Part shown: piece by piece, positions 26,501 to 33,629 of the stretch
Position numbering within the stretch: the first letter of the stretch is position 1
Layout of the letters: every line of letters begins with the position of its first letter
Assembly (NCBI RefSeq): GCF_017255415.1
Contig: NZ_JAFJZZ010000007.1
Coordinates: 62,001 to 126,000, forward strand
Direction of reading: 5' to 3'
DNA from: Clostridium aminobutyricum
Lineage (GTDB): Bacteria; Bacillota; Clostridia; Peptostreptococcales; Anaerovoracaceae
DNA length: 64,000 nt
Made by a program: the position numbers and the translations under genes
Notes under the pieces: model-generated
Databases searched by the model: none
Told to the model about the DNA's origin: nothing
The model's input: the letters and a program-made list of their open reading frames with translations, nothing else

Positions 26501-29500
26501 TTGAGTCTGCATATAGCTGAGCCAATCAACGGAATTATCTCCCTGTAAGCTCAGATCAAAAGTCTTTGTTATCCTTATGTCTGCTTCGCCACTCATACTG
26601 TTTGTTTTATTAAATGTAATGGTAGCCGTTAACGTAACTTCAGTATCTTCCTCGGGTGTGGTTATTTTTCCGGTCAAATCACTATATGGTATACCTTTGG
26701 AATCCAAAATGTTTACATAAGTACTGTTTGACTCCCAGGAGATGGTTACCCATTTTCTCTCATCTACCAGTTGAGGCAAACATAAGTCCTTTGTAATATT
26801 TGTCATCTCTTGATTTTGACCTTTAATCAGGTCAAAGGTCAATTTATCAGCAATTTGATCGGTCATGGTCTGAATGACCTTGGTTTGATCCCACCAAATA
26901 TTGGCAGCCAACTTACAATTTACACTTTGCTGATTTTTATTTAATGCAAACTGTAAATCGCTGACTTGTCCGAAATTTAGCATATCGTTTAAATTCGGAT
27001 CGGTATAAAAATAAGTAATGTCGCCGTTCGGCGCAATATATTTTTCGTTTACATTATTCAGCAAACTGACAGAGATACCCGAATAGCCAAGAGCGTCTAA
27101 CTTTTTTTGTACTACGCTAACAATATTGGTATCCGTTCCAAATGTCGGCTTTATAACTTTTACATTCGTTAATGCAGTATTTGCCTTATCCAGATAATCC
27201 TTGGTTGCTTCTTCCTGGGATTTCACTGTCAGCTCAAATTGCTTGGTATCTGAAATTTTTCCTTTTGTGATGGTGGCCGTAAGGGTCACTTTTACATTCC
27301 CTGTCAATGGGAGTGTCACTGCTCCATCCTGTGTGATGACTGCCGGATTACTGCTGAACCACGTAATAGTCGTTCCATTTTCTCCTGCCCTAGGAAGATT
27401 TATAGTACCGGTTTCCGCTATAATAAGATTCGTGATTTCAAGGGCGGTTCTGTCCTTTGCTACCGCTTCTACATCTAAGTTTGGTCCGGCTTCCGTTCCC
27501 CCTTGCCATTTTAAAACAGGATATCCATTATTGATGGCTTGATCTCCCGAATAATCCTTATTAAAGGCATTTCCTAAAGTCGTGACAAAATCGTTATCTT
27601 TTATCTCGGAGGTGCTCTTCCCTACGGCATCTCCAGTTCCGCTGCCCAGACCCGTACTAAAGCTGTTTGTCAGATAGTAACAATTCTTTACACTTCCGGT
27701 AGTACTTCCTGCTACAGCACCTATTTTGCCCATGGATTCTTTTTCTTTGGTTATGGTGCCGACGTTATAGCAATTTTGTATCTCATTTGTCGATTTACCT
27801 GTAATACCGCCGATTTCCCCACAGCCTGAGCCAGGACAGGAACCTGAAATATTTCCTGCATTGTAACAATTGCTGATTATTCCATAGGATAGTCCAGCGA
27901 TACCGCCTACGTCTAATTCTGTTGAAAATAAGGTGGTTGATGTTTTAATGGAAGCATAGTTGACGCAGTTTTCAATGATGCCTGCCGAGTTATTTCCTGC
28001 AATGCCTCCCACACGTTGTCCGGTTGCGACAATACTGCCGCTAAAGGAGCAATTGCTGATGCTGCCGTAATTCACGCCCATTATGCCGCCGACATTACTA
28101 GTAGCTTGAGTAATCTCTCCTTCCACCATAACATTTTTTACAGTGCTGCCAGCCTGGCTATAGGTAAAAAGGCCATTGGTGCCCTTCAGTCCGCTGATCT
28201 TATACCCCTGTCCGTCAAACGTTCCGGCATATGGGTTTACATTACTACCGATAGAAGTCCATATGTTGCTCTTCTCTTCATTGCTTAAAATAAGATTTCC
28301 TATCAGAATAGCATTAGCCGTTACATTCCCTGAACTCACATGGTTGCTGAACCACGCAAGGTTTTCACTGTTTACGATCTGATAATAGGTTTTCCCATCC
28401 TTTACTACGGTTGTCGGCTCTTCCGATGCTCCGCTCCAAACCCCACGTACTTCCATGGTTTTTTGGATGTTAAGTTCTTCCCCGTTGACCGCAATGCTTC
28501 CGGTTATCGTTTTATATCCATTACAGGCTATGGTATAGCTGTAATCCCCATCGGGCAGACGATAGCTTCCGTTTTCACCTTTTGATTGCACCTCATTGCC
28601 GTGTTTTAACGTGATTATGGCAGCAGCCGATGAGTTGCCATCAGCAAATGAAACGTCAAAATGAACCCTACTTCGAGGAGTTTCCGCCAATACGATGTTT
28701 GGGATAGTTACCGCTGTGCCATTGACAGTAAAGCTTCCCTCTAATGTATGAAAACCAAATTTTTCAATGGTATATGTATAGCTGCCTTTTGGCAACGTAT
28801 AGTGTCCGCTGCTTCCGCTTACGGTTTGACCTTCTGAATTTTTTACAATAACTGCCGCATCGGACGGAATCATTCCTTCAAAATCTACAGCATACGTTTT
28901 AATAACTAAATTGACAGTTATCTTTTTCCCGCCATTATTAACCGTAAAGTGGTCTTCCACTGTATCAAATTCGTCTTTAGTAACTCTGTACAAATAGGTA
29001 CCGTTACTCAATTTGTATGTTCCGTCTGCTTCGGCAACCATGGCCTCGCCATCTGCATCCTCAACCGTTACCTCCGCCCCCCCTTGATTTATCTCAAAGG
29101 CGACGATGTACTTGGCATTGGGATCTTGCCATCCAAGGATTGGATAGCCACTATTCTGATTGGGTGTTGTATCAGCAACAAAACTTCCGCCAAGTTCCGC
29201 TACAAAGTCATTTGTCTTCATGTAGTTGGAAGACTTGGCAATGGCATTTGTATTAGCGGAATCATTTCCTACACCTACAGTATAAGATTTGTTATCGTAA
29301 TAAATACTTTTTATAACGGCTGACGGTCCCTTGAAGCCTATCGCTGCACCTACATTAGAAGTTGATGTAGATTTCACTTCACCAACGTTATAGCAATTTG
29401 AGATGGTTCCTACATAACCATAGCCTACCAATCCGCCCGTATTGCTACCTGTGGATTCCACTTTGCCTAGATTATAGCAGTTGCTAAGGCTTGACGCCCT

Positions 29501-30262
29501 GTTCTGCCCTATAATGCCGCCCGTATCAGATTTGCCAGAAACATTTCCCACATTATAACATCCTACGATATTACCGTAGTTGCTTCCTGCAATGCCTCCC
29601 ACATATTTCTTTGTTGAACTAATAGTCGCTTTATTAAAACAATTTTCCATGGAACCGGCATTATAACCGACAATCCCGCCTGCACTTTCTCCACCGGCCT
29701 CAAGACTGCCCTCTCGTGCCACATTCTTGATAACTCCTGTACTGCCTACATAGCCGAATAGCCCCTGGTTAGCAGCGGTTCCGTTGATCATCAGTAATCC
29801 ACTTATCGTATACCCGGCGCCATCAAATTTCCCTATGTATTGATTTGCAGAACTTCCTATAGGCGTCCAATTCACCGGAGTCTCAGCACTTAAAGTGATG
29901 TCATTTATAAGGACTGCACTTGCTGTGGTTACCTTCTGGTTATTTACCAGCGCTGCAAACCATGCTAAATTTTCACCGTTTGCGATCTGATACTCTCCCT
30001 TTTCATCAACCTCCGGTTTTGTTAAGGTTGAGCCGTCCCAAACAGAGCCGCCGCTTTGCAGTTTCACTCGCTCATTTTCGATGCCGCTGTCCGAATGATG
30101 TTCGGTATCAATCACCGGCTCATTTTCAACATTGTCATCTATATCATTTTCGTCAGTCATCACCGGCTGAGTCAGATCCAGCGTATCAGCCAGTGAAATT
30201 GTCGGCAATAAGTTTAAACAAAGCATAAGTGTTAAAAATATTGCCACTCCTTTTTTCTTCAT
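20561..30262 (-). CDS. Giant SLH-anchored surface protein with GLUG repeats, transglutaminase-like and DUF4430 domains
   Basis: The start is ATG 30262 (MKKKGVAIFLTLMLCL, a clear signal peptide); the longer reading runs into the riboswitch terminator. The 3233 residues carry GLUG-type repeats at about 150-290 and 690-860 (GGIVGYNAG, GGIAGSNYG) and three PEGA/carboxypeptidase-regulatory-like repeats (about 385-600). Atrophied Ig-like domains follow, then a DUF4430-like domain (about 1520-1655), a FIVAR-like helical segment (about 1755-1830) and a transglutaminase-like domain with the triad C1997, H2023, D2038. After a surface domain (about 2235-2500) and an Ig-like domain (about 2592-2676) come a clear DUF4430 domain (about 2704-2805; YISSIDGLAEFDLG, SGWMVTVDNY), the linker shared with the 2201-residue protein, and three SLH repeats (3050-3233). 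It is controlled by cobalamin riboswitch 3. Surface corrinoid binding is inferred; the transglutaminase-like domain may act in crosslinking or proteolysis. Confidence 0.87.
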   Translation of the reverse strand: MKKKGVAIFLTLMLCLNLLPTISLADTLDLTQPVMTDENDIDDNVENEPVIDTEHHSDSGIENERVKLQSGGSVWDGSTLTKPEVDEKGEYQIANGENLAWFAALVNNQKVTTASAVLINDITLSAETPVNWTPIGSSANQYIGKFDGAGYTISGLLMINGTAANQGLFGYVGSTGVIKNVAREGSLEAGGESAGGIVGYNAGSMENCFNKATISSTKKYVGGIAGSNYGNIVGCYNVGNVSGKSDTGGIIGQNRASSLSNCYNLGKVESTGSNTGGLVGYGYVGTISNCYNVGEVKSTSTSNVGAAIGFKGPSAVIKSIYYDNKSYTVGVGNDSANTNAIAKSSNYMKTNDFVAELGGSFVADTTPNQNSGYPILGWQDPNAKYIVAFEINQGGAEVTVEDADGEAMVAEADGTYKLSNGTYLYRVTKDEFDTVEDHFTVNNGGKKITVNLVIKTYAVDFEGMIPSDAAVIVKNSEGQTVSGSSGHYTLPKGSYTYTIEKFGFHTLEGSFTVNGTAVTIPNIVLAETPRSRVHFDVSFADGNSSAAAIITLKHGNEVQSKGENGSYRLPDGDYSYTIACNGYKTITGSIAVNGEELNIQKTMEVRGVWSGASEEPTTVVKDGKTYYQIVNSENLAWFSNHVSSGNVTANAILIGNLILSNEEKSNIWTSIGSNVNPYAGTFDGQGYKISGLKGTNGLFTYSQAGSTVKNVMVEGEITQATSNVGGIMGVNYGSISNCSFSGSIVATGQRVGGIAGNNSAGIIENCVNYASIKTSTTLFSTELDVGGIAGLSYGIISNCYNAGNISGSCPGSGCGEIGGITGKSTNEIQNCYNVGTITKEKESMGKIGAVAGSTTGSVKNCYYLTNSFSTGLGSGTGDAVGKSTSEIKDNDFVTTLGNAFNKDYSGDQAINNGYPVLKWQGGTEAGPNLDVEAVAKDRTALEITNLIIAETGTINLPRAGENGTTITWFSSNPAVITQDGAVTLPLTGNVKVTLTATITKGKISDTKQFELTVKSQEEATKDYLDKANTALTNVKVIKPTFGTDTNIVSVVQKKLDALGYSGISVSLLNNVNEKYIAPNGDITYFYTDPNLNDMLNFGQVSDLQFALNKNQQSVNCKLAANIWWDQTKVIQTMTDQIADKLTFDLIKGQNQEMTNITKDLCLPQLVDERKWVTISWESNSTYVNILDSKGIPYSDLTGKITTPEEDTEVTLTATITFNKTNSMSGEADIRITKTFDLSLQGDNSVDWLSYMQTQLDANYTINKLKVSSSGKIIEPDKITDDIQLLTPKNTGIENYSNYNFTVSSSDPSTIKINGYRAVVYRPLPGETAKTVILTVCMQRKNTDTIVTKDFTLTVQPILQDEIDKEIALMEMVKANYATGILNGMSADHVTKSLRAFQECYLNDQNELVWIYNYNNRTDTGIQPYDLPKEGYDESYNLYHSSKPTIIQHENLVLASTPKDDTEVTITSNLQSIRFAKYAEKYPNDENFKKLVNQIVTATVIVKGNGGAENPNPDIPDVEANVTIKAQVEGTFVVAPQDVNVDYRLAEDYGYPDTVENHVSTLDALVKAHELIFGKEFTKDTRSDFLQVGSNGNISILFGVETSNNGFAVNGKAPNDGVYNETYQGYTGYTINQAQVKDNDVVDFFIYQDAIGYSDYYAWFEEGSRIEATSIVPFTVSLKGFCFAVYGMKDANEINQNKINLTGIQLALVNGDGQVIPIENAVTDANGSATLSLPKGTYSLTAIGNESTKIILPFSTIVVGTGEQLQAAKTAAIQELNTYKNISEYRAAQQTELEEAINRGTAVIQDAGTVVLVNKALLEAKTELDAIKTNAQLTIEERIAAEQDAYNAIYQSLTAYKGGTASSITISIPYTGTGSEIQKNIINLYLNVLFEHPELFYVRTEYSIDIEGKTATLYPSIIGQFKEAAALTTAKTDFNDVVTSAVENCILPGMTDVEKLLALHDWLVDHCQYNQQSSHTGSADTLTAYTAYGAMVDGDAVCQGYSLAMNLLLEKAGVPSYYVSGNDHSWNVVKIAGRWYHVDSTWADSTPDRPGEVKHQYFLLSDSEIKDASHHSKWENRYDIKCPQSYAGDTPWLTSTLPFTYDTNEKAFFNVENQNNGTKYRKISFNSEGNATVQVLQNIGLENIRSQAEYNGILYLVDNTGDVYAYDVKKKVKKLILDETVAMDPGYGVLIRNQKLIIRAYYQDVEELELYKEDPVSIVKPTAVVTFMPAPGQFINKEEMLYNAYPNPEVTLENPLSEKVVSLGAYGGYIVYGFDTPITNDETNAYGIDFIVYGNSGNGNSEPAAVMVSQDGKTWYELAGSEYYNADTKRNLTVTYTNPDTSFTKAADVAWSTSDGKSGVVYKNNTHQQPYYPNPKTYDVYNTGIGANPNYSNTSLSFAGNKISVDGTPSFGYADSHATGSNNIAVNPYKGSIGTYNGDGMDLAWAVDENGNPVKINSAKYVKIYTAVLQDNGVMGETSSEIAGILKAQSKENAVGKTEDLKEIIINGQTISLQSGQYQYVVDAANAKSLNVKATGTSTDNLFINNKRVASGTYSEPLAVADKVRIIVQNGEKEPIIYMIHVTGTDFPNNSEVELNNYISDLVITKLPNKTVYKVGESLDTAGMVVKAKYISDGKGSLKEIDINNCSINGFDSSTAGALSVKVAYYEDYYDDNHNFIKRINTSAIFVVNVKAEQADPVPEKEQSVVLTIKGANGKTWTSNSYVINPGVTTVMDALKAVLALNGTTYTIKAGGKYISSIDGLAEFDLGKNSGWMVTVDNYLIDVSAADWKLNGSEKIVWFYTEDWTKVSGTKGWVKEEEVVEKPALDTTKTVTSTVKVEVKVDKSGQASASIGSKDINTAITDVLKKAEAAEKQGDTVKKEVVIEVKADSTAKRVETTIAKEAAKELNDKVDAVTLTTPIGDITFDRQAFAFLLKQEAGDLKLTVIKTEADDLIAGNTALSEKAKSTIQKGKVFEITISAGTKQISQLEGNVMLRIPYERTEDQKREAIVAYVLTKDGTLKPVIKGKMENDGNLFKMPADQCSTYVIAYNDMNFDDTKNHWADTNITYLGAREVVKGMTESTFAPNATITRAQFVQILANINGEDLSQYTDTAFDDVKATDWYSASALWAKKAGIAQGANGKFDPNTTITRQDMAVMITRYAANVDRISLNTGDYETTFSDSSTIASYAVEAVKGMKAAGIINGVQNSQGTYNFNPGSSATRAETATMIVNYLKR

Positions 30263-30339
30263 ACTATTCTCTCTTTCTTTAGTACTACACACAAAGTTAT
30301 TCCCCATCAGCAATTTCAAGGAACATTTCCTACATAACA

Positions 30340-30670
30340 AAAAAGACCATGGCAATAGCCACAGTCCGAATTTACTGTTTCCGATATAATACTCTCCCTA
30401 ATTAATTGCTTCTTTGTGATACAATTAATAATTCCCCAGAGGTATACTCTTCATCGGTTCCTCGCCGATTCCGATTGACATTCCATGCAGGTCTCCTGGC
30501 TTACGCTTTCTTCAATCACAACATCTCTGCCTTCCCGGTTTCCCAGTGACATATTTAAAATTTGCGAGATGTTGCTAAGCGCTTACAGTGGCGGGACCGT
30601 TCAGGAGTTGCACCTGATTCCCTCTTAGCTGTTATTTTTGATTAAACTAAATAAAATAACAGAACATAAA
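30340..30670 (-). promoter_or_regulatory. Cobalamin riboswitch 3 with intrinsic terminator
   Basis: On the minus strand: AACAGCTAAGAGGGAATC, CAGG...CCTGAACGGTCCCGCC, a GTCACTG box in place of GCCACTG, GGGAAGG, and B12 box AGCCAGGAGACCTGC (about 30486-30500). The terminator stem is GACTGTGGC/GCCATGGTC (30346-30367) followed by TTTTTTG. It leads only the 3233-residue SLH gene and is the most diverged of the four. Confidence 0.93.
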
Positions 30671-30712
30671 ACGTTTATTAAATTGTCTTTTGTAATCCAC
30701 TCACACTAAAAC

Positions 30713-31000
30713 TTACTGCGGCCAATACAGGCAGTAACTCTCATAATTTTCGCCCAAATAAACCCACACGGTTTCCCCCATTTCGATAGGCTGACCAAAG
30801 GTTAAATTGGGTACCATCAATTTGATGCTTGTTCTCTTCTTCCCCGTTAAGATCTTCCCTTCCTTCACCGGATTTTTTTTAAACTCTTCGAGCTTTTCAC
30901 GCAGATTATCAATGCCTGTTTCCTTTGAGAAGTTCTCCGCAAATTGATTGACATCCGCATATACAACATTATCCGGATCCTTAAACCACTTAATATTCAT
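30713..31000 (-). CDS. Small cytosolic protein, paralog of the 14937-15254 product, behind riboswitch 4
   Basis: The 95 residues begin MNIKWFKDPDNVVYADVNQF and align along their length with the 105-residue riboswitch-2 protein, sharing NLREKLE, KNPVKEG, IKLMVPNLTFGQ and VWVYLGENYES. The paralog has ten extra C-terminal residues. AGGAGG lies just upstream of ATG 31000. There is no signal peptide, membrane helix or cofactor motif; several conserved aromatic residues (W5, W and Y near the end) are notable. The gene lies between riboswitch 4 and riboswitch 3 with no terminator of its own before riboswitch 3. Family not recognised. Confidence 0.82.
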   Translation of the reverse strand: MNIKWFKDPDNVVYADVNQFAENFSKETGIDNLREKLEEFKKNPVKEGKILTGKKRTSIKLMVPNLTFGQPIEMGETVWVYLGENYESYCLYWPQ

Positions 31001-31030
31001 GTCCTTCCTCCTAAAAATAAAAAATCATAT

Positions 31031-31325
31031 AAAAAAAGCTGCAGCACATTGCTACAGCCCGTTTTTCTGTATAACGAAAAGACGTATGGAACGCCTAAAA
31101 GCTCGCCGATTACCCGTCGGAACCTTTCTCATTTCATGCAGGTCTTCTGGCTCACGAATCATCATCCTTGCCAAACCTTCCCGAACTCACGTTCAGTGGC
31201 GCACATACTCTTTCAACGCATATGCCATGACAGAACTCCTCGTTTACAGCGGCGGGACCGCGCAGGATTTGAACCTGCTTCCCTCTTAGCTGTTTACCAA
31301 TATATTGATAAACAGAACATCAAAT
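31031..31325 (-). promoter_or_regulatory. Cobalamin riboswitch 4 with intrinsic terminator
   Basis: The minus strand shows AACAGCTAAGAGGGAAGC, GCGCGGTCCCGCC, GCCACTG, GGGAAGG, B12 box AGCCAGAAGACCTGC (about 31138-31152) and the GACGGGT segment. The terminator GCTGTAGC/GCTGCAGC (31038-31057) is followed by TTTTTTT. It is nearly identical in layout to riboswitch 2. Confidence 0.95.
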
Positions 31326-31348
31326 GTTTTATTTAATTTTCTAAGGGT

Positions 31349-31378
31349 ATGCTATCACCTGCACCTATTCCCTGTCAA
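31349..31378 (-). promoter_or_regulatory. Promoter of riboswitch 4 unit
   Basis: -35 TTGACA (31373-31378), 18-bp spacer, -10 TAGCAT (31349-31354) with extended TG; same boxes and spacing as the riboswitch 2 promoter. Confidence 0.65.
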
Positions 31379-31409
31379 CCCTATACGAAATAATTGACAA
31401 ATATATAAT

Positions 31410-31620
31410 TTATTCTTCTATATTTCTTACTTCCTTTATTAAAGCTTTGATCGCATTTATGTAGAAAGAAATATCTATATTTGCGGCTGCTCCACCAAAT
31501 CCACCATCAAAATATTTCTTTACTGTACTGCTGTCCGGCACATACGCTAACAGAAGAGCAGCAAATAAAAGTTCTGTTACTTCCGTGCTTTTTACATAGT
31601 CTTCTATGCCTATAACAGAA
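31410..31620 (-). pseudogene. Decayed 3' end of an unidentified gene
   Basis: An open frame of about 70 codons reads ...IEDYVKSTEVTELLFAALLL, AYVPDSSTVKKYFDGG, and ends NAIKALIKEVRNIEE with TAA at 31410-31412. Upstream it meets a stop without any ATG, GTG or TTG, and no ribosome site is visible. It reads like a genuine protein tail and was probably cut off when neighbouring DNA was rearranged. No family recognised. Confidence 0.4.
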
Positions 31621-31682
31621 TGGTAACAGAACTTTCTTTGATTTCTTATTTTATTTATTGGTGCTTAGTCGACTAAGAATCT

Positions 31683-31988
31683 TTATTTTTTTAATTTCTC
31701 AATTTCTTCTTCAACTTCTTCAGCACCTTCCTGATAGAATTTTTCCTCTTCAGGATCAAGTTCTTTTAACAATCTCAAAAACTCTCCCGCGTGAACTTTT
31801 TCTTCATCAGCAATGTCCTTTAGAACTTCAATAGCTAATTCATTATCTGTCGATTCTGCCAATTGCATGTATAACTGAATTGCTTCATATTCTGCTGCAA
31901 TCATAAATCGAATGGATCGAATTAATTCCTGGTCACTTATTTTACGATCTTTCGCTAGACCGGAAAAAGGATGTCCAAAATCAGGCAT
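31683..31988 (-). CDS. Small ferritin-like protein (encapsulated-ferritin type)
   Basis: The start at ATG 31988 (MPDFGHPFSG, 101 residues) is preferred because GGAGGTAAAAGAA lies just before it; a longer reading would translate that ribosome site. The sequence is a single helical hairpin with EYEAIQLY and ADEEKVHAGEF, giving the Glu and ExxH residues of a di-iron ferroxidase site that forms only on dimerisation. The MPDFGHPFSG start and short acidic tail match EncFtn-like proteins, whose members often ride in encapsulin shells. No encapsulin gene is in this window. It follows rubrerythrin by 32 nt, which suggests a shared oxidative-stress or iron-handling unit. Confidence 0.82.
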   Translation of the reverse strand: MPDFGHPFSGLAKDRKISDQELIRSIRFMIAAEYEAIQLYMQLAESTDNELAIEVLKDIADEEKVHAGEFLRLLKELDPEEEKFYQEGAEEVEEEIEKLKK

Positions 31989-32020
31989 TTCTTTTACCTC
32001 CATATTCTACATTTTCTACA

Positions 32021-32515
32021 TTAATATTTAATAAACTTATCTCCCGGAACACCGCAGATGCTGCACTTTTCGGGAACGAATTTTTCTATGTTTCCGCACA
32101 CAGGACATAGATAATAGAAAATTTCCTCCGACTGATCGAGATTATCCAAAGCTTCTTGGTAAAGCTTTGCATGTACTTCTTCTGCTTTCATAGCAAAGGT
32201 AAATGACATAACCGCAGCATTATTGCCTTCTTCTTGTGCGATCTTGACAAAGTCCGGATACATATCTTTGTATTCATGCGTTTCGCCTGCCACTGCATCC
32301 TTTAGATTATCGGCTGTTGTTCCAACCTTTTTGGCAACGTCAAAATGCTTTAATGCATGCAATGTCTCCGCATCGGAAGCCGCTTTAAATAATTTTGCGG
32401 CATTCAGGTTGCCATCCTTCTCTGCCTTCTTTGAATAGGCCAGATACTTTCTGTTTGCTTGAGCTTCTCCGGCAAAAGCCTCCATTAGATTTTCAAGTGT
32501 CTTGTTTTCAGCCAT
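32021..32515 (-). CDS. Rubrerythrin
   Basis: Taking ATG 32515 (MAENKTLENLMEAFAGEAQAN) after GAAGGAGGG gives 164 residues. Residues 1-130 form the ferritin-like four-helix domain with E and ExxH motifs (AGEAQANRKY, DAETLHALKH, AGETHEYKDMYP, KAEEVHAKLY) binding a non-haem di-iron centre. The C-terminal rubredoxin-like part has CPVCGN and CSICGVPGDKF, four Cys for one iron. It reduces hydrogen peroxide in the cytoplasm of anaerobes. It probably shares a transcript with the small ferritin-like gene downstream. Confidence 0.93.
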   Translation of the reverse strand: MAENKTLENLMEAFAGEAQANRKYLAYSKKAEKDGNLNAAKLFKAASDAETLHALKHFDVAKKVGTTADNLKDAVAGETHEYKDMYPDFVKIAQEEGNNAAVMSFTFAMKAEEVHAKLYQEALDNLDQSEEIFYYLCPVCGNIEKFVPEKCSICGVPGDKFIKY

Positions 32516-32758
32516 TTTTCCCTCCTTCAATTCATTAATCTTAGAATTTCCAATAATCATTTTATATTTTCTTTTTGAGAAACCTATCAACTGATTTTGA
32601 TTTTAATTCAATAGAATAGATAGTTGTTTCCCAGATTACACCATCTATTTTAACATATTTAGGGTTCCAAAGACACCTTAAGTTTATTCAAAATATTTTA
32701 TGAGTATTTTGGTAGCGTTCAAGTTCCGTTTATATCCGCAATGGGTAGGAGGTTCAAG
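32516..32758. other. Intergenic region between divergent rubrerythrin and GNAT genes
   Basis: It is AT-rich and must hold the rubrerythrin promoter. I see no convincing PerR box, terminator or RNA structure and no small ORF with a ribosome site. Confidence 0.3.
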
Positions 32759-32788
32759 TTGACATTTCAAAATAGGAAATGATATTGT
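32759..32788 (+). promoter_or_regulatory. Promoter of GNAT gene
   Basis: TTGACA (32759-32764), 18-bp spacer, TATTGT (32783-32788), about 85 nt before the start codon on the plus strand. Confidence 0.55.
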
Positions 32789-32872
32789 ATTAATATAAAA
32801 TTCAATTATTTACTTTCTTTTGAGTCGAATTTTTATTGAAAATATTAATGGAGAGGATTAGAAGGAGGATAT

Positions 32873-33319
32873 ATGGAAATCAGAAAAGCCACAAAATCAG
32901 ATGCCGCTGCGGTGTTCACCTGTGCAGTTGAAGCGTTTAAAGACTATATTTTATTGATTGATCGAACACCGGGGCCTATGCTCGAAGATTATTATGAGGC
33001 TATCAAGCACCACCATGTTTTTGTTGCATCAACTAAAGGTTCTATAGATGGTTTTATTCTTATAAAGGATGGCAATGTTGACTTTATGTGGCTTGACGCA
33101 CTGGCGGTATATCCGGGGTCCCGTAATGTAGGCGTCGGTGGATCATTGATCTCCTTTGGGGAAAAGTTTATCAAAAGTATGGGGAAATCAGAATGTCGCT
33201 TGTATACTCATGTAAAGTATGAGAGAAGCATTGCCATCTATCAACACCTTGGATATCAAATCTATGACCGTATTCAGGAAAATGGATATGATCGATATTA
33301 TTTGAAAAAGGTTCTTTGA
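32873..33319 (+). CDS. GNAT-family N-acetyltransferase
   Basis: The 148 residues have GNAT topology: MEIRKATKSDAAAVFTC at the N-terminus, a central DALAVYPGSRNVGVGGSLI giving the R/Q-x-x-G-x-G/A acetyl-CoA loop (here RNVGVGG), and a C-terminal AIYQHLGYQIYDR. The ribosome site AGAAGGAGG precedes ATG 32873. It is the only complete plus-strand gene here, with its own promoter, and converges on the tRNA operon. The acetyl acceptor is not predictable. Confidence 0.88.
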   Translation: MEIRKATKSDAAAVFTCAVEAFKDYILLIDRTPGPMLEDYYEAIKHHHVFVASTKGSIDGFILIKDGNVDFMWLDALAVYPGSRNVGVGGSLISFGEKFIKSMGKSECRLYTHVKYERSIAIYQHLGYQIYDRIQENGYDRYYLKKVL

Positions 33320-33373
33320 TAGAAGAAGCTCCTCCTAACTTTAGAAGCCATATACTATACTATTATGGATGAA

Positions 33374-33403
33374 CAAAAAAACAGTCGAGAAAATGATCGA
33401 CTG
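33374..33403 (-). terminator. Second terminator downstream of the tRNA operon
   Basis: CAGTCG (33382-33387) and CGACTG (33398-33403) form a hairpin followed on the minus strand by TTTTTTTG. It lies in the convergent gap with the GNAT gene. Confidence 0.6.
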
Positions 33404-33473
33404 CACTTACGGCACCTCTTGTTTTCTCCGGTTGTTGTACAATTGTTGTCAAATCCAATTTTAAAACCAAAAA

Positions 33474-33504
33474 CAAAAAACCCTGAACTCGTTAGAATTC
33501 AGGG
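33474..33504 (-). terminator. Terminator of the tRNA operon
   Basis: CCCTGAA/TTCAGGG arms (33481-33503) with a TTTTTT run on the minus strand, starting 10 nt past the CCA end of tRNA-fMet. Confidence 0.85.
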
Positions 33505-33513
33505 GAATTATCA

Positions 33514-33589
33514 TGGTTGCGGAGTCAGGACTTGAACCTGAGGCCTCCGGGTTATGAGCCCGACGAGCTACCAACTGCTCTACTCCGCG
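33514..33589 (-). tRNA. tRNA-fMet (CAT), initiator
   Basis: This is a 76-nt cloverleaf with CCA encoded. The anticodon loop is CTCATAA between GGG and CCC, and the first acceptor pair is an unpaired C-A (CGCGGAG against CTCCGCA). Three G-C pairs in the anticodon stem and the 1-72 mismatch are the marks of the initiator. Confidence 0.94.
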
Positions 33590-33629
33590 ATGTCTATTAG
33601 GGTCGTTAAACCCAAATCTAAAATTTAAC

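Noticed and set aside
27600-29700. CRISPR-like periodic repeats in the giant gene
   Set aside because: The periodicity is of protein repeats (GLUG motifs) with diverged codons inside one open frame; no identical repeat-spacer units.
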